33,281 nucleotides of DNA from Limimaricola litoreus (GCF_024159025.1 NZ_JAMYXC010000214.1:1-33281), one strand, 5' to 3'; shown: positions 7,193 through 17,991, numbered from the stretch's first letter. Translations and numbers: made by a program. The notes: generated by a model not told the origin, from the sequence alone.

Positions 7193-9967
7193 ATGGCAAA
7201 GAAAATGCTCATCGACGCCACGCATGCGGAAGAGACCCGCGTCGTGGTCTGTGACGGAAACAAGGTCGAGGAATTCGACTTCGAAAGTCAGAGCCGCCGT
7301 CAGCTCGCCGGAAACATCTACCTCGCCAAGGTCACGCGGGTAGAGCCGTCGCTGCAGGCGGCCTTCGTCGATTACGGCGGCAACCGGCACGGCTTTCTCG
7401 CCTTCTCCGAGATCCACCCCGATTACTACCAGATACCCGTCGCCGACCGCGAGGCGCTGCTGGCCGAGGAAAAGGCCTATGCCGAGAGCCTGAAGGCCGA
7501 GGCCGAAGCTGCCTCCGCCAAGAGCGACGACACCGATGAGGAGGCCGAGGGCGAGGAGGGCGAGCGCCCGCGCCGCCGCCGCACGCGCTCGCGCCGCAGC
7601 AGCGCCGCGGAGGCCAACACCGACGTCGTCGCCACCGATGATGGCGAAAGCGACGACGACGAGGATGAAAGCGAAGGCGAGGACGCCAGCGCCAAGGACG
7701 AGAGCATCGAGAGCGTCGCCGACGAGGACGACAGCGAGGACGTGCGCCCAGCCCGCAAGCCGCGGCCCAAGCGCTACAAGATCCAGGAAGTGATCAAGGT
7801 CCGGCAGATCATGCTGGTCCAGGTCGTCAAGGAAGAGCGCGGCAACAAGGGCGCGGCGCTGACCACCTACCTGTCGCTCGCCGGGCGCTACTGCGTGCTG
7901 ATGCCCAACACCGCGCGCGGTGGCGGCATCTCCCGCAAGATCACCAATGCCGCCGACCGCAAGAAGCTCAAGGAAATCGCGGGCGAGATGGACGTGCCCG
8001 AGGGCGCGGGGCTGATCATCCGCACCGCTGGATCGCAGCGCACCAAGTCCGAGATCAAGCGCGACTACGAATACCTGCAGCGCATGTGGGAGCAGATCCG
8101 CGAGCTGACGCTGAAATCCATCGCGCCCGCCAAGATCTACGAGGAGGGCGACCTCATCAAGCGGTCGATCCGCGATCTCTATTCCAAGGAGATCGACGAG
8201 GTGATCGTCGAGGGTGTCGACGGCTTCCGCACCGCGCGCGACTTCATGAAGATGATCATGCCGTCGCATGCCAAGAACGTGAAGCCCTACACCGACAGCC
8301 TGCCGCTCTTTGCGCGCTATCAGGTCGAGAGCTACCTCGCGGGGATGTTCAACCCGACCGTGCAGCTGCCCTCGGGCGGCTACATCGTGATCGGCGTGAC
8401 GGAGGCGCTGGTTGCCATCGACGTGAACTCGGGCCGCGCCACCAAGGAAGGCTCGATCGAGCAGACCGCGCTCAAGACCAACCTCGAAGCGGCGGACGAG
8501 GTGGCGCGCCAGCTGCGTCTGCGCGACCTCGCCGGTCTGATCGTGATCGACTTCATCGACATGGATGAGCGGCGCAACAACACCGCCGTGGAAAAGCGCT
8601 TCAAGGACAAGCTCAAGACCGACCGCGCCCGGATCCAGGTCGGCCGCATCTCGGGCTTCGGCCTGATGGAGATGAGCCGCCAGCGCCTGCGTCCCGGCAT
8701 GATCGAGGCGACGACCCAGCCTTGCCCGCATTGCCACGGCACCGGCCTGCTGCGCTCGGACGACAACGTCGCCCTGGCGATCCTGCGCCAGCTCGAGGAA
8801 GAGGGCGTGCGCGGCCGTACCAAGGAGGTCCTGGTCCGCGTGCCCTACGCGATCATGAACTTCCTGATGAACCACAAGCGCGAGCATGTCGCCGCGATCG
8901 AGCAGCGCTATGGCATGGCGGTGCGGGTCGAGGGCGATGCTTCGCTGGTCTCGCCCGATTTCGTGGTCGAGAAGTTCAAGACCGCGACCCGCGCCGTGCC
9001 CGAGGCCGCGCCGGTCGTCTCCTCGGCCGAGCTGATGGAGGCGCTTGACGCGGAATATGATTTCGCAGCCGACGCCGAGATCGAAGAGGACGAAGACGAC
9101 AGCGCGGAGGAGGCGACGGAGACCTCCGCTGCCAATGACGATGCCAAGGCCGAGAGGCCCGAGGGCGGCGAGGATGACGAGCGTCCGCGCAAGAAGCGGC
9201 GTCGGCGGCGTCGGCGTCGGGGTGCCAATGGCGAAGGCAACGAGACGCAGGGCGAAGACAACCGTGATGACGAAGGCGAGAGCGACGAGTCCGACCTCGT
9301 CACCGCGCCGCAGGCCGATCCCGAAGCGACCCCCGTGGCCGAGCCGGTAGAGGCCCAAGCCGAAGCGGCACCGCAGGAAGCGACGCAGGAGGCCGCGCCC
9401 GAGACGGAGGCCAAGCCCAAGCGCACCCGCACCCGGACCCGCAAGAAGGTCGAGACGCCCGCCGAGACGGCCGAAACGCCCGCTGCGGAACCGGCGAAGG
9501 AGGCTTCGGCAGACGCGGCGCAGGCCGCGGAGCCGGTGACCGCGGAGCCGGTGACCGAGGAAGCGCCCAAGCCCAAGCGCACCCGCCGCAAGAAGGCCGA
9601 GACGCCCGCGCCTGAAGGCGAGGCCGAAGCAGAGCCCGCGCCCAAGCCCAAGCGCACCCGTCGCAAGAAGGCCGAGCCCAAGCCCGAGGAGGTCGCGGCT
9701 ACCGCGCCGGTTCCGGCCGAGGCCGAAACCGCCGCGGCGGGTGCCGCCGAGGCGCAGGCCGGTGACAAGCCGGAGGAGAGCCCGGCGGCCGAGACGCCCG
9801 AGGTGATGCCGCAGGTCGCCGAGCAGGTGGCCGAGACCGTCGCCGAGACGCGCCAGTCGCCCGCGCCGGAGCAGACCCCGCACGAGACGGTGACCGCCGA
9901 TGGCGAAGAGGCCGCTGAGGCCGACAAGAAGCCGCGCCGGCGCGGCTGGTGGTCGGTCGGCCGCTGA
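7193..9967 (+). CDS. rne: Ribonuclease E
   Basis: This 924-residue endoribonuclease is the scaffold of the RNA degradosome. It begins MAKKMLIDATHAEETRVVV. The S1 domain (about 35-215) is interrupted by a roughly 100-residue acidic and Arg-rich insert (about 90-195), as in other alphaproteobacterial RNase E. The catalytic Mg-binding residues are D410 (VAIDVNSGR) and D453 (VIDFIDM), spaced 43 apart as in E. coli. The Zn-link cysteines are C511 and C514 (CPHCHGTG). The C-terminal half is disordered, rich in Glu, Ala and Pro, with Arg/Lys clusters and repeated KPKRTR blocks. It ends RRRGWWSVGR, matching the Gly-Trp-Trp motif by which Caulobacter RNase E binds PNPase. In-frame ATGs at 7178 and 7184 are alternatives. 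None has a clear Shine-Dalgarno; 7193 fits the family start best. Confidence 0.97.
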   Translation: MAKKMLIDATHAEETRVVVCDGNKVEEFDFESQSRRQLAGNIYLAKVTRVEPSLQAAFVDYGGNRHGFLAFSEIHPDYYQIPVADREALLAEEKAYAESLKAEAEAASAKSDDTDEEAEGEEGERPRRRRTRSRRSSAAEANTDVVATDDGESDDDEDESEGEDASAKDESIESVADEDDSEDVRPARKPRPKRYKIQEVIKVRQIMLVQVVKEERGNKGAALTTYLSLAGRYCVLMPNTARGGGISRKITNAADRKKLKEIAGEMDVPEGAGLIIRTAGSQRTKSEIKRDYEYLQRMWEQIRELTLKSIAPAKIYEEGDLIKRSIRDLYSKEIDEVIVEGVDGFRTARDFMKMIMPSHAKNVKPYTDSLPLFARYQVESYLAGMFNPTVQLPSGGYIVIGVTEALVAIDVNSGRATKEGSIEQTALKTNLEAADEVARQLRLRDLAGLIVIDFIDMDERRNNTAVEKRFKDKLKTDRARIQVGRISGFGLMEMSRQRLRPGMIEATTQPCPHCHGTGLLRSDDNVALAILRQLEEEGVRGRTKEVLVRVPYAIMNFLMNHKREHVAAIEQRYGMAVRVEGDASLVSPDFVVEKFKTATRAVPEAAPVVSSAELMEALDAEYDFAADAEIEEDEDDSAEEATETSAANDDAKAERPEGGEDDERPRKKRRRRRRRRGANGEGNETQGEDNRDDEGESDESDLVTAPQADPEATPVAEPVEAQAEAAPQEATQEAAPETEAKPKRTRTRTRKKVETPAETAETPAAEPAKEASADAAQAAEPVTAEPVTEEAPKPKRTRRKKAETPAPEGEAEAEPAPKPKRTRRKKAEPKPEEVAATAPVPAEAETAAAGAAEAQAGDKPEESPAAETPEVMPQVAEQVAETVAETRQSPAPEQTPHETVTADGEEAAEADKKPRRRGWWSVGR
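9413..9682 (+). repeat. rne: In-frame KPKRTR repeats in the RNase E tail
   Basis: Near-identical DNA blocks encoding KPKRTR followed by Arg/Lys begin at 9413, 9569 and 9644. The last two are 75 bases (25 codons) apart, so the unit KPKRTRRKKAE plus an acidic Pro/Ala spacer has been tandemly duplicated. Such basic blocks in RNase E tails bind RNA. Confidence 0.7.
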
Positions 9968-9992
9968 GGCCACCTCGATTGCGAAATGGCAC

Positions 9993-10023
9993 AAGGCCGG
10001 GCAGGGACACCTGCCCGGCCTTT
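9993..10023. terminator. Bidirectional terminator between rne and the tusA-like gene
   Basis: A 13-bp stem (9993-10005 with 10010-10022) has loop GACA and is followed by TTTCTC on the plus strand. It lies 25 bases after the rne stop and 52 bases beyond the convergent tusA-like stop, so it can serve both. Confidence 0.88.
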
Positions 10024-10074
10024 CTCATCTGGGAACAGGCGGGGAGACGGAACGAAAAACCCCGTTTCCTTCCG

Positions 10075-10296
10075 TTAGCCGCGGCGGATGCGATGCAGCT
10101 GCGTCTCGCCATCCTCGACGATCCCGAGATGGGCGTGACCGGCCTGCAGGCAGAAATGCGGGAGATCGATCCGCGCCACCGGATCGTCGGTCTCGATCTC
10201 GAGCATCTCGCCCGGCGCCATGGCTTCGAGCAGCTTGCGCGCCTTGAGCACGGGCAGCGGGCAGATCAGGCCGCGGGCATCATATCTCGTGGTCAT
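10075..10296 (-). CDS. TusA-family sulfurtransferase-like protein
   Basis: This 73-residue protein begins MTTRYDARGLICPLPVLKARK and shows the CPxP motif with C12, the family's persulfide-carrying cysteine, at the end of the first strand. TusA-like proteins relay sulfur to tRNA thiolation, molybdenum cofactor synthesis or oxidative sulfur metabolism; this sequence alone does not say which. A further cysteine lies near position 49 (LPHFC). The start at 10296 was chosen because the family begins here; a longer frame to 10422 codes for unrelated sequence. It is divergent from a secreted PRC-barrel gene and convergent with rne. It has no sulfur-metabolism neighbours. Confidence 0.9.
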   Translation of the reverse strand: MTTRYDARGLICPLPVLKARKLLEAMAPGEMLEIETDDPVARIDLPHFCLQAGHAHLGIVEDGETQLHRIRRG

Positions 10297-10374
10297 GCGA
10301 TTGGGCTTCCGTGAGGGGTGAGGATGCAGGGCACGATCTTCATACAGACGTGAGACCGGAAGACCCGAGGGCTT

Positions 10375-10399
10375 GGAACAGTGCCGGGCCGGCTGGGTT
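10375..10399 (+). promoter_or_regulatory. Candidate ECF-sigma promoter for the PRC-barrel gene
   Basis: GGAAC at 10375-10379 and GGTT at 10396-10399 are separated by 16 bases. This resembles the GGAAC-N16-CGTT pattern of alphaproteobacterial ECF sigma factors, with one mismatch in the -10. It lies 34 bases before the start codon. Confidence 0.35.
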
Positions 10400-10432
10400 G
10401 AGTCCGCAACACGGAACGACAAGGAGACCTAC

Positions 10433-10906
10433 ATGACCCGTTTGATGACCTCCACCGCCCTCACCCTCGGCCTTGCCATCTCCGCCGGTGCCGCCAGCGC
10501 CGAAGCGCATATGCAGAGCTTCGAGACGACCAGTGGCGTTCTGACCGCCGACAGCTACCGCACCGCCTTGCGTGCCGAAAACCTGATCGGCCAGGATCTC
10601 TATACCATCGGCGCCGAATACGACGAGGCCAGCTGGCTCGATCCGAACGGCTATGGCGAGTTCGACACCGAATGGGAAGAGATTGGCGAGATCGAGGATA
10701 TCGTGATCTCACGTGATGGCAGCCTGATCGGCCTCGTGGTCGAGACCGGCGGCTGGCTCGACATCGGCGATGAAGAGGTGATCGTCGACTTCAAGGATAT
10801 TCGCATCGTCGGTGATTACGGCATCGACAATTACGAGGTCGTCACCCGCATGAGCCAGGAGATGCTGGAGCAGATGCCCGAGGCCGATACCGGCTACTGG
10901 GACTGA
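10433..10906 (+). CDS. Secreted PRC-barrel domain protein
   Basis: This 157-residue protein has a clear Sec signal peptide (residues 1 to about 23, ending ASA). The mature part is acidic and resembles a PRC-barrel: LIGQDLYTIG, then EIGEIEDIVISRDG, LIGLVVETGGWLDIGDEEV and a strand with VDFKDI. PRC-barrels are small beta-barrels found in photosynthetic reaction centre H subunits and in RimM. Periplasmic versions are common in Rhodobacterales and have no settled function. The start is supported by AAGGAG 6 bases upstream of ATG 10433. It is transcribed alone, between the divergent tusA-like gene and a strong terminator. A stress or envelope role is only a guess. Confidence 0.85.
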   Translation: MTRLMTSTALTLGLAISAGAASAEAHMQSFETTSGVLTADSYRTALRAENLIGQDLYTIGAEYDEASWLDPNGYGEFDTEWEEIGEIEDIVISRDGSLIGLVVETGGWLDIGDEEVIVDFKDIRIVGDYGIDNYEVVTRMSQEMLEQMPEADTGYWD

Positions 10907-10928
10907 TCCACGCTTTCGGACCTCGCAG

Positions 10929-10956
10929 AAAGGCCGCGGCATTCGCCGCGGCCTTT
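10929..10956. terminator. Bidirectional terminator between the PRC-barrel gene and eno
   Basis: A perfect 12-bp stem (AAAGGCCGCGGC with GCCGCGGCCTTT) has loop ATTC, with A and T runs on the two sides. It sits 22 bases after the PRC-barrel stop and 20 bases beyond the convergent eno stop. Confidence 0.9.
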
Positions 10957-10976
10957 CGCGTGTTCGAGGCGTGATC

Positions 10977-13176
<2,200 letters not shown>

Positions 13177-13177
13177 C

Positions 13178-13594
13178 TCAGCCGTCCTTCTTCGTGGGCA
13201 CGCCGTAAAGCTCCAGCCTATGCCCGATCAGCCTGTAGCCCAGACGCTCGGCGATCCGCTCCTGCAGCGCCTCGATCTCTTCGTCGACGAACTCGATCAC
13301 CTGGCCCGAATGCATGTCGATCAGGTGGTCGTGATGCTCGCGGTCGGTGGTCTCGTAGCGCGCCCGCCCGTCGCCGAACTCGTGTTTCTCGAGGATGCCC
13401 GCCTCCTCGAACAGCTTCACCGTCCGGTAGACGGTGGCAAGCGAGATCCGCGCATCCTCGGCGGCGGCGCGGGCGTGCAGCTCCTCCACGTCGGGGTGGT
13501 CGTCGGCCGCCTCCAGTACCTGCGCGATCACGCGGCGCTGCTCGGTCAGGCGCAGGCCGTTCTGCTCGCAGCGCGACAGGATGGTCTTGGGCAT
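13178..13594 (-). CDS. fur: Fur-family transcriptional regulator (Fur/Mur type)
   Basis: This 138-residue metal-responsive repressor has an N-terminal winged helix (about 10-80, including NGLRLTEQRRVIAQVLE and SLATVYRTVKLFEEAGIL). A dimerisation domain with the metal-binding stretch EHHDHLIDMHSGQVIEF follows. It lacks the CxxC zinc pairs of gammaproteobacterial Fur, as is usual in alphaproteobacteria, where this branch often senses manganese (Mur) and Irr handles iron. The pattern is not that of Irr, which has an HHH heme and metal motif. Start 13594 was chosen by family alignment over a longer frame to 13663. It precedes an EamA transporter gene by one base. Fur family sure; iron versus manganese open. 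Confidence 0.92.
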   Translation of the reverse strand: MPKTILSRCEQNGLRLTEQRRVIAQVLEAADDHPDVEELHARAAAEDARISLATVYRTVKLFEEAGILEKHEFGDGRARYETTDREHHDHLIDMHSGQVIEFVDEEIEALQERIAERLGYRLIGHRLELYGVPTKKDG

Positions 13595-13750
13595 GGGCGG
13601 GTCCGTGTCTTGTGCTGCGCTTCGTCTAGCCGGTTCGGTGCTGCGGCGCCACCCGTCCGGCACACGCCCGCTCGCCGCGCGTCACCTTGCAGTGAGGCCG
13701 GATGACAGGGCCGGGCCGAGCGGTCAGGCTGGGCGGAGGGAGGACGCGAC

Positions 13751-14737
13751 ATGCGCATCATCACGAACATCGCCGCCATCTTCGCCGCCATGGCGATCGG
13801 GGGAGCGATCGCGGGGGCGGCACAGGCCCAGCCCGCGCGCTGGCAGGGGCAGTGGCCCGAGACCGATTTCGACCGGACCAGTATCACCGACTGGTCCGAG
13901 ATCATGTCGGGCGGCCCGCCCAAGGACGGCATCCCCGCGATCGACATGCCGCGCATGGTCCCGGCCGCTTCCGAGACGCGGCTCGGGGCGCAGGAGCCGG
14001 TGATGGTCTGGCCCGTACCGGACGGCCCGGCGCGGGCCTATCCGATCCGCTACCTGCTGTGGCACGAGATCGTCAACGACGAGGCAGGCGGCGTGCCCGT
14101 GGCGGTGACCTACTGTCCCTTGTGCAATTCGGGCATGGTGTTCGACAGGCGGGTCGGGGGTGCCACGCTCTCCTTCGGCGTCTCGGGTATGCTGCGCGCC
14201 TCGGACATGGTGATGTATGACCGGCAGACCGAAAGCTGGTGGCAGCAGGCGATCGGCACCGGCATCGTCGGCGAGATGACCGGCGCCGAGCTTGAGCTTC
14301 TGCCCGCCTGGATGGACAGCTGGTCGCGCTTCCGCGCGGCCTATCCCGATGGCCTCGTCATGGACGAGCCCGACTGGAGCCGCGACTATGGGCGCAATCC
14401 TTACGTCAGCTACGACCGCTCGACCAAGCCCTTCCTCTACTCGGGCGAGATGCCGCCCCACGGCATCGCGCCGCTCATGCGGGTGGTGCGCGTGGGCGAC
14501 CGGGCCTGGCCCTTTTCCAGGCTGCGTGCGGAGGAGCGCGTCACCGAGGCGGGGGTGACGATCTCCTGGGAGGCGGGGCAGGCGAGCGCACTCGATGCGC
14601 GCCGCGTGGCCGAGGGGCGCGACGTGGGCAATGTCCGGGTGCGCGACGCCGCCGGGGCCGACGTGCCGCATGACGTGCTCTTCGCCTTCGCCTTCCATGC
14701 CTTCTGGCCCGAGGGGGAGTGGATGCTCGGCGGTTAG
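13751..14737 (+). CDS. Secreted DUF3179-domain protein
   Basis: This 328-residue exported protein has a signal peptide (1 to about 26, ending AAQAQ) followed by a DUF3179 domain. Visible family features are YPIRYLLWHEIVND and the VTYCPLCNSGMVFDR motif with C122 and C125, a pair suited to disulfide or metal binding. Further on come repeated Trp/Tyr-rich motifs such as ESWWQQAIG. The biochemical role of DUF3179 is unknown. A GGAGGGAGGA precedes the ATG. It is divergent from fur, 156 bases away, without a recognisable Fur box. Its stop overlaps that of the convergent DUF998 gene by 4 bases. Confidence 0.9.
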   Translation: MRIITNIAAIFAAMAIGGAIAGAAQAQPARWQGQWPETDFDRTSITDWSEIMSGGPPKDGIPAIDMPRMVPAASETRLGAQEPVMVWPVPDGPARAYPIRYLLWHEIVNDEAGGVPVAVTYCPLCNSGMVFDRRVGGATLSFGVSGMLRASDMVMYDRQTESWWQQAIGTGIVGEMTGAELELLPAWMDSWSRFRAAYPDGLVMDEPDWSRDYGRNPYVSYDRSTKPFLYSGEMPPHGIAPLMRVVRVGDRAWPFSRLRAEERVTEAGVTISWEAGQASALDARRVAEGRDVGNVRVRDAAGADVPHDVLFAFAFHAFWPEGEWMLGG

Positions 14738-15375
14738 ATGCGCCGCGCGTCGCGTCCGCGTTGCCAGAATACCCATGTCATCACCGCGACCATGCCGACG
14801 GCGATCAGCCCGAGGACCCGCTCGGCCAGGCCGTCGATGGTGGTGGGGGCCATGAGGAACAAGGGTGCCGCCACCGCCCATGCCACGGCCAGCCCGATCA
14901 GCGCCCAGCGCGCGCCCGGATGGTGCCGCCCGAAGCCCGCCGCCATGCCCAAGGGCGCCACGAGGAACAGCAGGCCGAGCCCGTAGACGAGGTAGATGTG
15001 GATGACGACGCCGTCGCTGTCGTTATCGCCGTATTCGTTGCGCGCGCCGACCATGACGACCAGCGCGCCGAGAATGGCGAGCGACATGACACCCGCCGAC
15101 CAGCCGATGCCACCCAGATGCGCGTGCGACGCCGCCAGGGCCATGGCGAAGAGCCCCGCGGCAAAACCGTAGAGCGCGACATCCATGATGATTTCCCATT
15201 CGCCGGCGCCCAGGTCGCTGATGGTGTCGGCGATCCAGTCATGGCCGGGCACGACGATCTGCGCGGCGATGGTGCCGCCGATCATCGACAGGCAACCGAA
15301 GAGGCCGATCCCGGCAAGCAGCAGGAGCAGGTAGGGTCGTTCCTTGTCGACGGGCTGTCCGACGGCATCCTTCAT
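14734..15375 (-). CDS. DUF998-family membrane protein
   Basis: This 213-residue protein has about six transmembrane spans and a DUF998 look. The first span is followed by a periplasmic loop with HDWIADTISDLGAGEWEI, the conserved S-x-L-G element of the family. Loops between later spans are short, and the C-terminus is basic (QRGRDARRI). AAGGAGAG lies about 6 bases before ATG 15375. The function of DUF998 is not established. The gene ends inside the last codons of the convergent DUF3179 gene. Confidence 0.85.
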   Translation of the reverse strand: MKDAVGQPVDKERPYLLLLLAGIGLFGCLSMIGGTIAAQIVVPGHDWIADTISDLGAGEWEIIMDVALYGFAAGLFAMALAASHAHLGGIGWSAGVMSLAILGALVVMVGARNEYGDNDSDGVVIHIYLVYGLGLLFLVAPLGMAAGFGRHHPGARWALIGLAVAWAVAAPLFLMAPTTIDGLAERVLGLIAVGMVAVMTWVFWQRGRDARRI

Positions 15376-15458
15376 CGCATCTCTCCTTGTGGCTGGAGAG
15401 GCAACGGCGGGGGCATATGCGGGTTCCGGCGGCTGCTATGTGACGCGGCGACCGGGCG

Positions 15459-15488
15459 GGCAGGGGGCGGCGGGCGCCGCCCCCTGCC
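15459..15488 (-). terminator. Terminator hairpin after tyrS
   Basis: A perfect 13-bp GC stem (15459-15471 with 15476-15488) has a GGGC loop and lies 4 bases beyond the tyrS stop on the minus strand. There is no T-tract after it. Confidence 0.72.
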
Positions 15489-15492
15489 GGTC

Positions 15493-16743
15493 TCAGCCCA
15501 GACGCACCAGCGCGTGGCGCTTCTTGCCGGCCGAAAGCTTGATCGGCGCGGCCAGCGCGGCGCGGTCGATCACCAGCCCCGCGTCGGTCAGCGGCACGTC
15601 GTTGAGCTTCGCGCCATTGTCGGCGATCAGCCGCTTGGCTTCCTTGCCCGAACCGGCAAGGCCCGCGCGCACGATCAGCTGCACCACCGAGATGCCGCCG
15701 CCGATCTCCTCCTCGGAGAGCGTCACGCTGGGCAGGTCGTCGCCCACGCCGCCCTTCTCGAAGACCTCGCGCGCCGTGGCCTTGGCGGCCTCGGCGGCCT
15801 CGCGCCCGTGCAGCAGCGCGGTGACCTCGTCGGCCAGCACGATCTTGCCCTCGTTGATCTCCGAACCCGACAGCGCGCCCAAGCGCTCGCATTCGTCGAC
15901 GGGAAGCTCGGTGTAGAGCTTGAGAAAGCGGCCCACGTCGGCATCGGTGGTGTTGCGCCAGAACTGCCAGAACTCGTAAGGCGAAAGCATCTCCTCGTTG
16001 AGCCAGACCGCACCACCGGCGCTCTTGCCCATCTTGCGCCCGTCCGAGGTGGTCAGCAGCGGCGAGGTCAGCCCAAAGATCTCGTGGTCGAGCACCCGGC
16101 GCGTGAGATCGATGCCGTTGACGATGTTGCCCCACTGGTCCGAGCCGCCCATCTGCAGCACGCAGCCATAGCGGCGGTTCAGCTCGAGGAAGTCGTAGGC
16201 CTGCAGGATCATGTAGTTGAACTCGAGGAACGAGAGCGACTGCTCGCGGTCGATCCGCGATTTCACGCTCTCGAAGGACAGCATCCGGTTGACCGAGAAA
16301 TGCCGCCCGATGTCGCGCAGGAATTCGAGGTAGTTGAGGTTGTCGAGCCACTCGGCGTTGTCGAGCATCATCGCACCGGTCGCGCTCTCGCCGTAGTCGA
16401 GGTAGCGCGCGAAGACCTTCTGCATGCCGGAGATGTTCGCGGCGATCTGGTCAGGGCCGAGCAAAGGCCGCTCGTCCGAGCGGAACGAGGGATCGCCCAC
16501 CTTGGTGGTGCCGCCGCCCATCAGGGTGATCGGCTTGTGCCCGGTTTTTTGCAGCCAGCGCAGCATCATCACGTTGAGCAGGTGGCCCACGTGCAGCGAC
16601 GCCGCGGTGGCGTCGTAGCCGATATAGGCGGGCACGACCCCCTTCGACAGCGCCTCGTCCAGGCCCTGGTAATCGGTGCAGTCGGCGAGATAGCCGCGCT
16701 CGATCATCACGGACATGAAGTCGCTCTTGGGGTGGTAGGTCAT
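15493..16743 (-). CDS. tyrS: Tyrosyl-tRNA synthetase
   Basis: This 416-residue class I aminoacyl-tRNA synthetase charges tRNA-Tyr. The HIGH-type motif is HVGH at 51-54 and the KMSKS-type motif is KMGKS at 237-241. The tyrosine pocket elements [15 protein letters not shown] and [11 protein letters not shown] are intact. The C-terminal S4-like RNA-binding domain (about 350-416) includes [19 protein letters not shown]. Length matches the bacterial TyrS1 form. The gene is divergent from anmK with only 63 bases between the start codons, so the promoters overlap. It ends at a strong hairpin. Confidence 0.98.
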   Translation of the reverse strand: MTYHPKSDFMSVMIERGYLADCTDYQGLDEALSKGVVPAYIGYDATAASLHVGHLLNVMMLRWLQKTGHKPITLMGGGTTKVGDPSFRSDERPLLGPDQIAANISGMQKVFARYLDYGESATGAMMLDNAEWLDNLNYLEFLRDIGRHFSVNRMLSFESVKSRIDREQSLSFLEFNYMILQAYDFLELNRRYGCVLQMGGSDQWGNIVNGIDLTRRVLDHEIFGLTSPLLTTSDGRKMGKSAGGAVWLNEEMLSPYEFWQFWRNTTDADVGRFLKLYTELPVDECERLGALSGSEINEGKIVLADEVTALLHGREAAEAAKATAREVFEKGGVGDDLPSVTLSEEEIGGGISVVQLIVRAGLAGSGKEAKRLIADNGAKLNDVPLTDAGLVIDRAALAAPIKLSAGKKRHALVRLG

Positions 16744-16772
16744 GTCTTGTGCCCCTCTCTTGGTCGCGCCAC

Positions 16773-16801
16773 TCTATAGGCATCCAGAGGGGCGAGGGAA
16801 A
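16773..16801 (-). promoter_or_regulatory. tyrS: Candidate tyrS promoter
   Basis: On the minus strand TTTCCC (16801-16796) and TATAGA (16778-16773) are 17 bases apart, about 30 bases before tyrS. The -10 matches 4 of 6 consensus positions and the -35 matches 3 of 6. Candidate only. Confidence 0.33.
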
Positions 16802-16806
16802 GCGCG

Positions 16807-17931
16807 ATGCGGCGGATCGGGACGGGCGACAGGATCAGGGCCTTGGGCGCGATGTCGGGCACCTCGCTCGACGGGGTCGACGCGGCGGTGATCGAGACCG
16901 ACGGGGAGACGGTGTTCGGCTTTTGCGAAAGCGCCTATCGGCCCTATTCGGAGGCCGAGCGCGAGGTGCTGCGCGCCGCCCTGGGCCTGTGGGAGGGCGA
17001 GGCGGTCGAGGCGGCGGCGGAGGTGGTCGAGACCGCCCATGCCGAGATCCTCTCGGGCTTCGAGGAGATCGAGTTGATCGGCTTTCACGGCCAGACACTG
17101 GCCCATGAGCCGCGCGGGCGCGGCACGCATCAGGCCGGGTCGGGCGCGATTCTCGCCGAGGCGCTGGGCCGGCCCGTGGTGTGGGATTTCCGAAGCTCCG
17201 ACGTCCGCTTTGGCGGCGAGGGCGCGCCGCTGGCGCCGTTCTACCATTTCGCCCTGGCGCGTCACATCGGGGCCCGGGTGCCGCAGGCCTTTCTCAACCT
17301 CGGCGGCGTCGGCAACCTGACCTTCGTCGATCCGGGGTTCGCCCATCCGCAGGCCGAGGGCGCGCTGCTGGCCTTCGACACCGGCCCCGCCAACGCGCCG
17401 ATCAACGACCTGGTGCAGCGGCGGCTGGGCCGGGCGCTCGACGAGGGCGGCGCGCTGGCCGCTGCGGGCGAGGTCGATGACGCGGTGGTGGCGCGCTTTC
17501 TCGAGCACCCGCATTTCTACCGCATGGCGCCCAAATCGCTCGACCGCGACGCCTTTGCCACGCTGGCGCGCGAGGTCGAGGCGCTGTCGGATGCCGCTGC
17601 GGCGGCGACGCTGACCGCCTGCGCCGCGGCGGCGGTGATGCGGGGGATGGAGCAGTGCCCCGGGCCGCCCGAGCGGCTCTTGGTGACCGGGGGCGGGCGG
17701 CACAACCCGGTGCTGATGGCGATGATCGCGGCGGGCGTCGATTGCCCGGTCCTGCCGGTCGAGGAGGTGGGGCTCGACGGCGACATGATGGAGGCGCAGG
17801 CCTTCGCGCATCTGGCAGTGCGCATCGCGCGCGGCCTGCCCACTTCCGCGCCGGGCACGACGGGGGTGCGCGCCGCAGTGGGTGGCGGCACGCTCAGCCG
17901 GCCCGGAGAGCTGGCCGTGGCGCTGGGCTGA
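16807..17931 (+). CDS. anmK: Anhydro-N-acetylmuramic acid kinase
   Basis: This 374-residue enzyme phosphorylates and opens 1,6-anhydro-MurNAc released by lytic transglycosylases, giving MurNAc-6-phosphate for cell-wall recycling. The ATP-binding [12 protein letters not shown] is at 16-27, [11 protein letters not shown] at 92-102 and [19 protein letters not shown] at 124-142. [23 protein letters not shown] and a late TGGGRHNP motif are also present. A GGGA stretch lies about 8 bases before the ATG. The murQ etherase and muramic acid transporters are not beside it. Closely divergent from tyrS. A small lytic transglycosylase lies 740 bases downstream. Confidence 0.97.
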   Translation: MRRIGTGDRIRALGAMSGTSLDGVDAAVIETDGETVFGFCESAYRPYSEAEREVLRAALGLWEGEAVEAAAEVVETAHAEILSGFEEIELIGFHGQTLAHEPRGRGTHQAGSGAILAEALGRPVVWDFRSSDVRFGGEGAPLAPFYHFALARHIGARVPQAFLNLGGVGNLTFVDPGFAHPQAEGALLAFDTGPANAPINDLVQRRLGRALDEGGALAAAGEVDDAVVARFLEHPHFYRMAPKSLDRDAFATLAREVEALSDAAAAATLTACAAAAVMRGMEQCPGPPERLLVTGGGRHNPVLMAMIAAGVDCPVLPVEEVGLDGDMMEAQAFAHLAVRIARGLPTSAPGTTGVRAAVGGGTLSRPGELAVALG

Positions 17932-17940
17932 AACGCAAGA

Positions 17941-17964
17941 CGCCGCCCCCCTTCGGGAGCGGCG
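17941..17964. terminator. Bidirectional terminator between anmK and ssb
   Basis: A stem of 6 bp plus 3 bp with one C-A mismatch (17941-17950 with 17955-17964) has a CTTC loop, between the convergent anmK and ssb stops. Confidence 0.65.
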
Positions 17965-17991
17965 CCTTGGCCCGATCCATGCCGGATGGGC

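Noticed and set aside
6821-9994. A 1057-codon open frame antisense to rne
   Set aside because: It mirrors the rne codons. The translation is Leu/Gly/Arg-rich low complexity with no family motif, and RNase E on the other strand is unmistakable.
13595-13750. Fur-binding site between fur and the DUF3179 gene
   Set aside because: No AT-rich palindrome resembling a Fur or Mur box is visible; the region is GC-rich throughout.
14719-16779. A 686-codon plus-strand frame opposite DUF998 and tyrS
   Set aside because: Shadow of tyrS; the composition is His/Val/Arg-rich without domain features.
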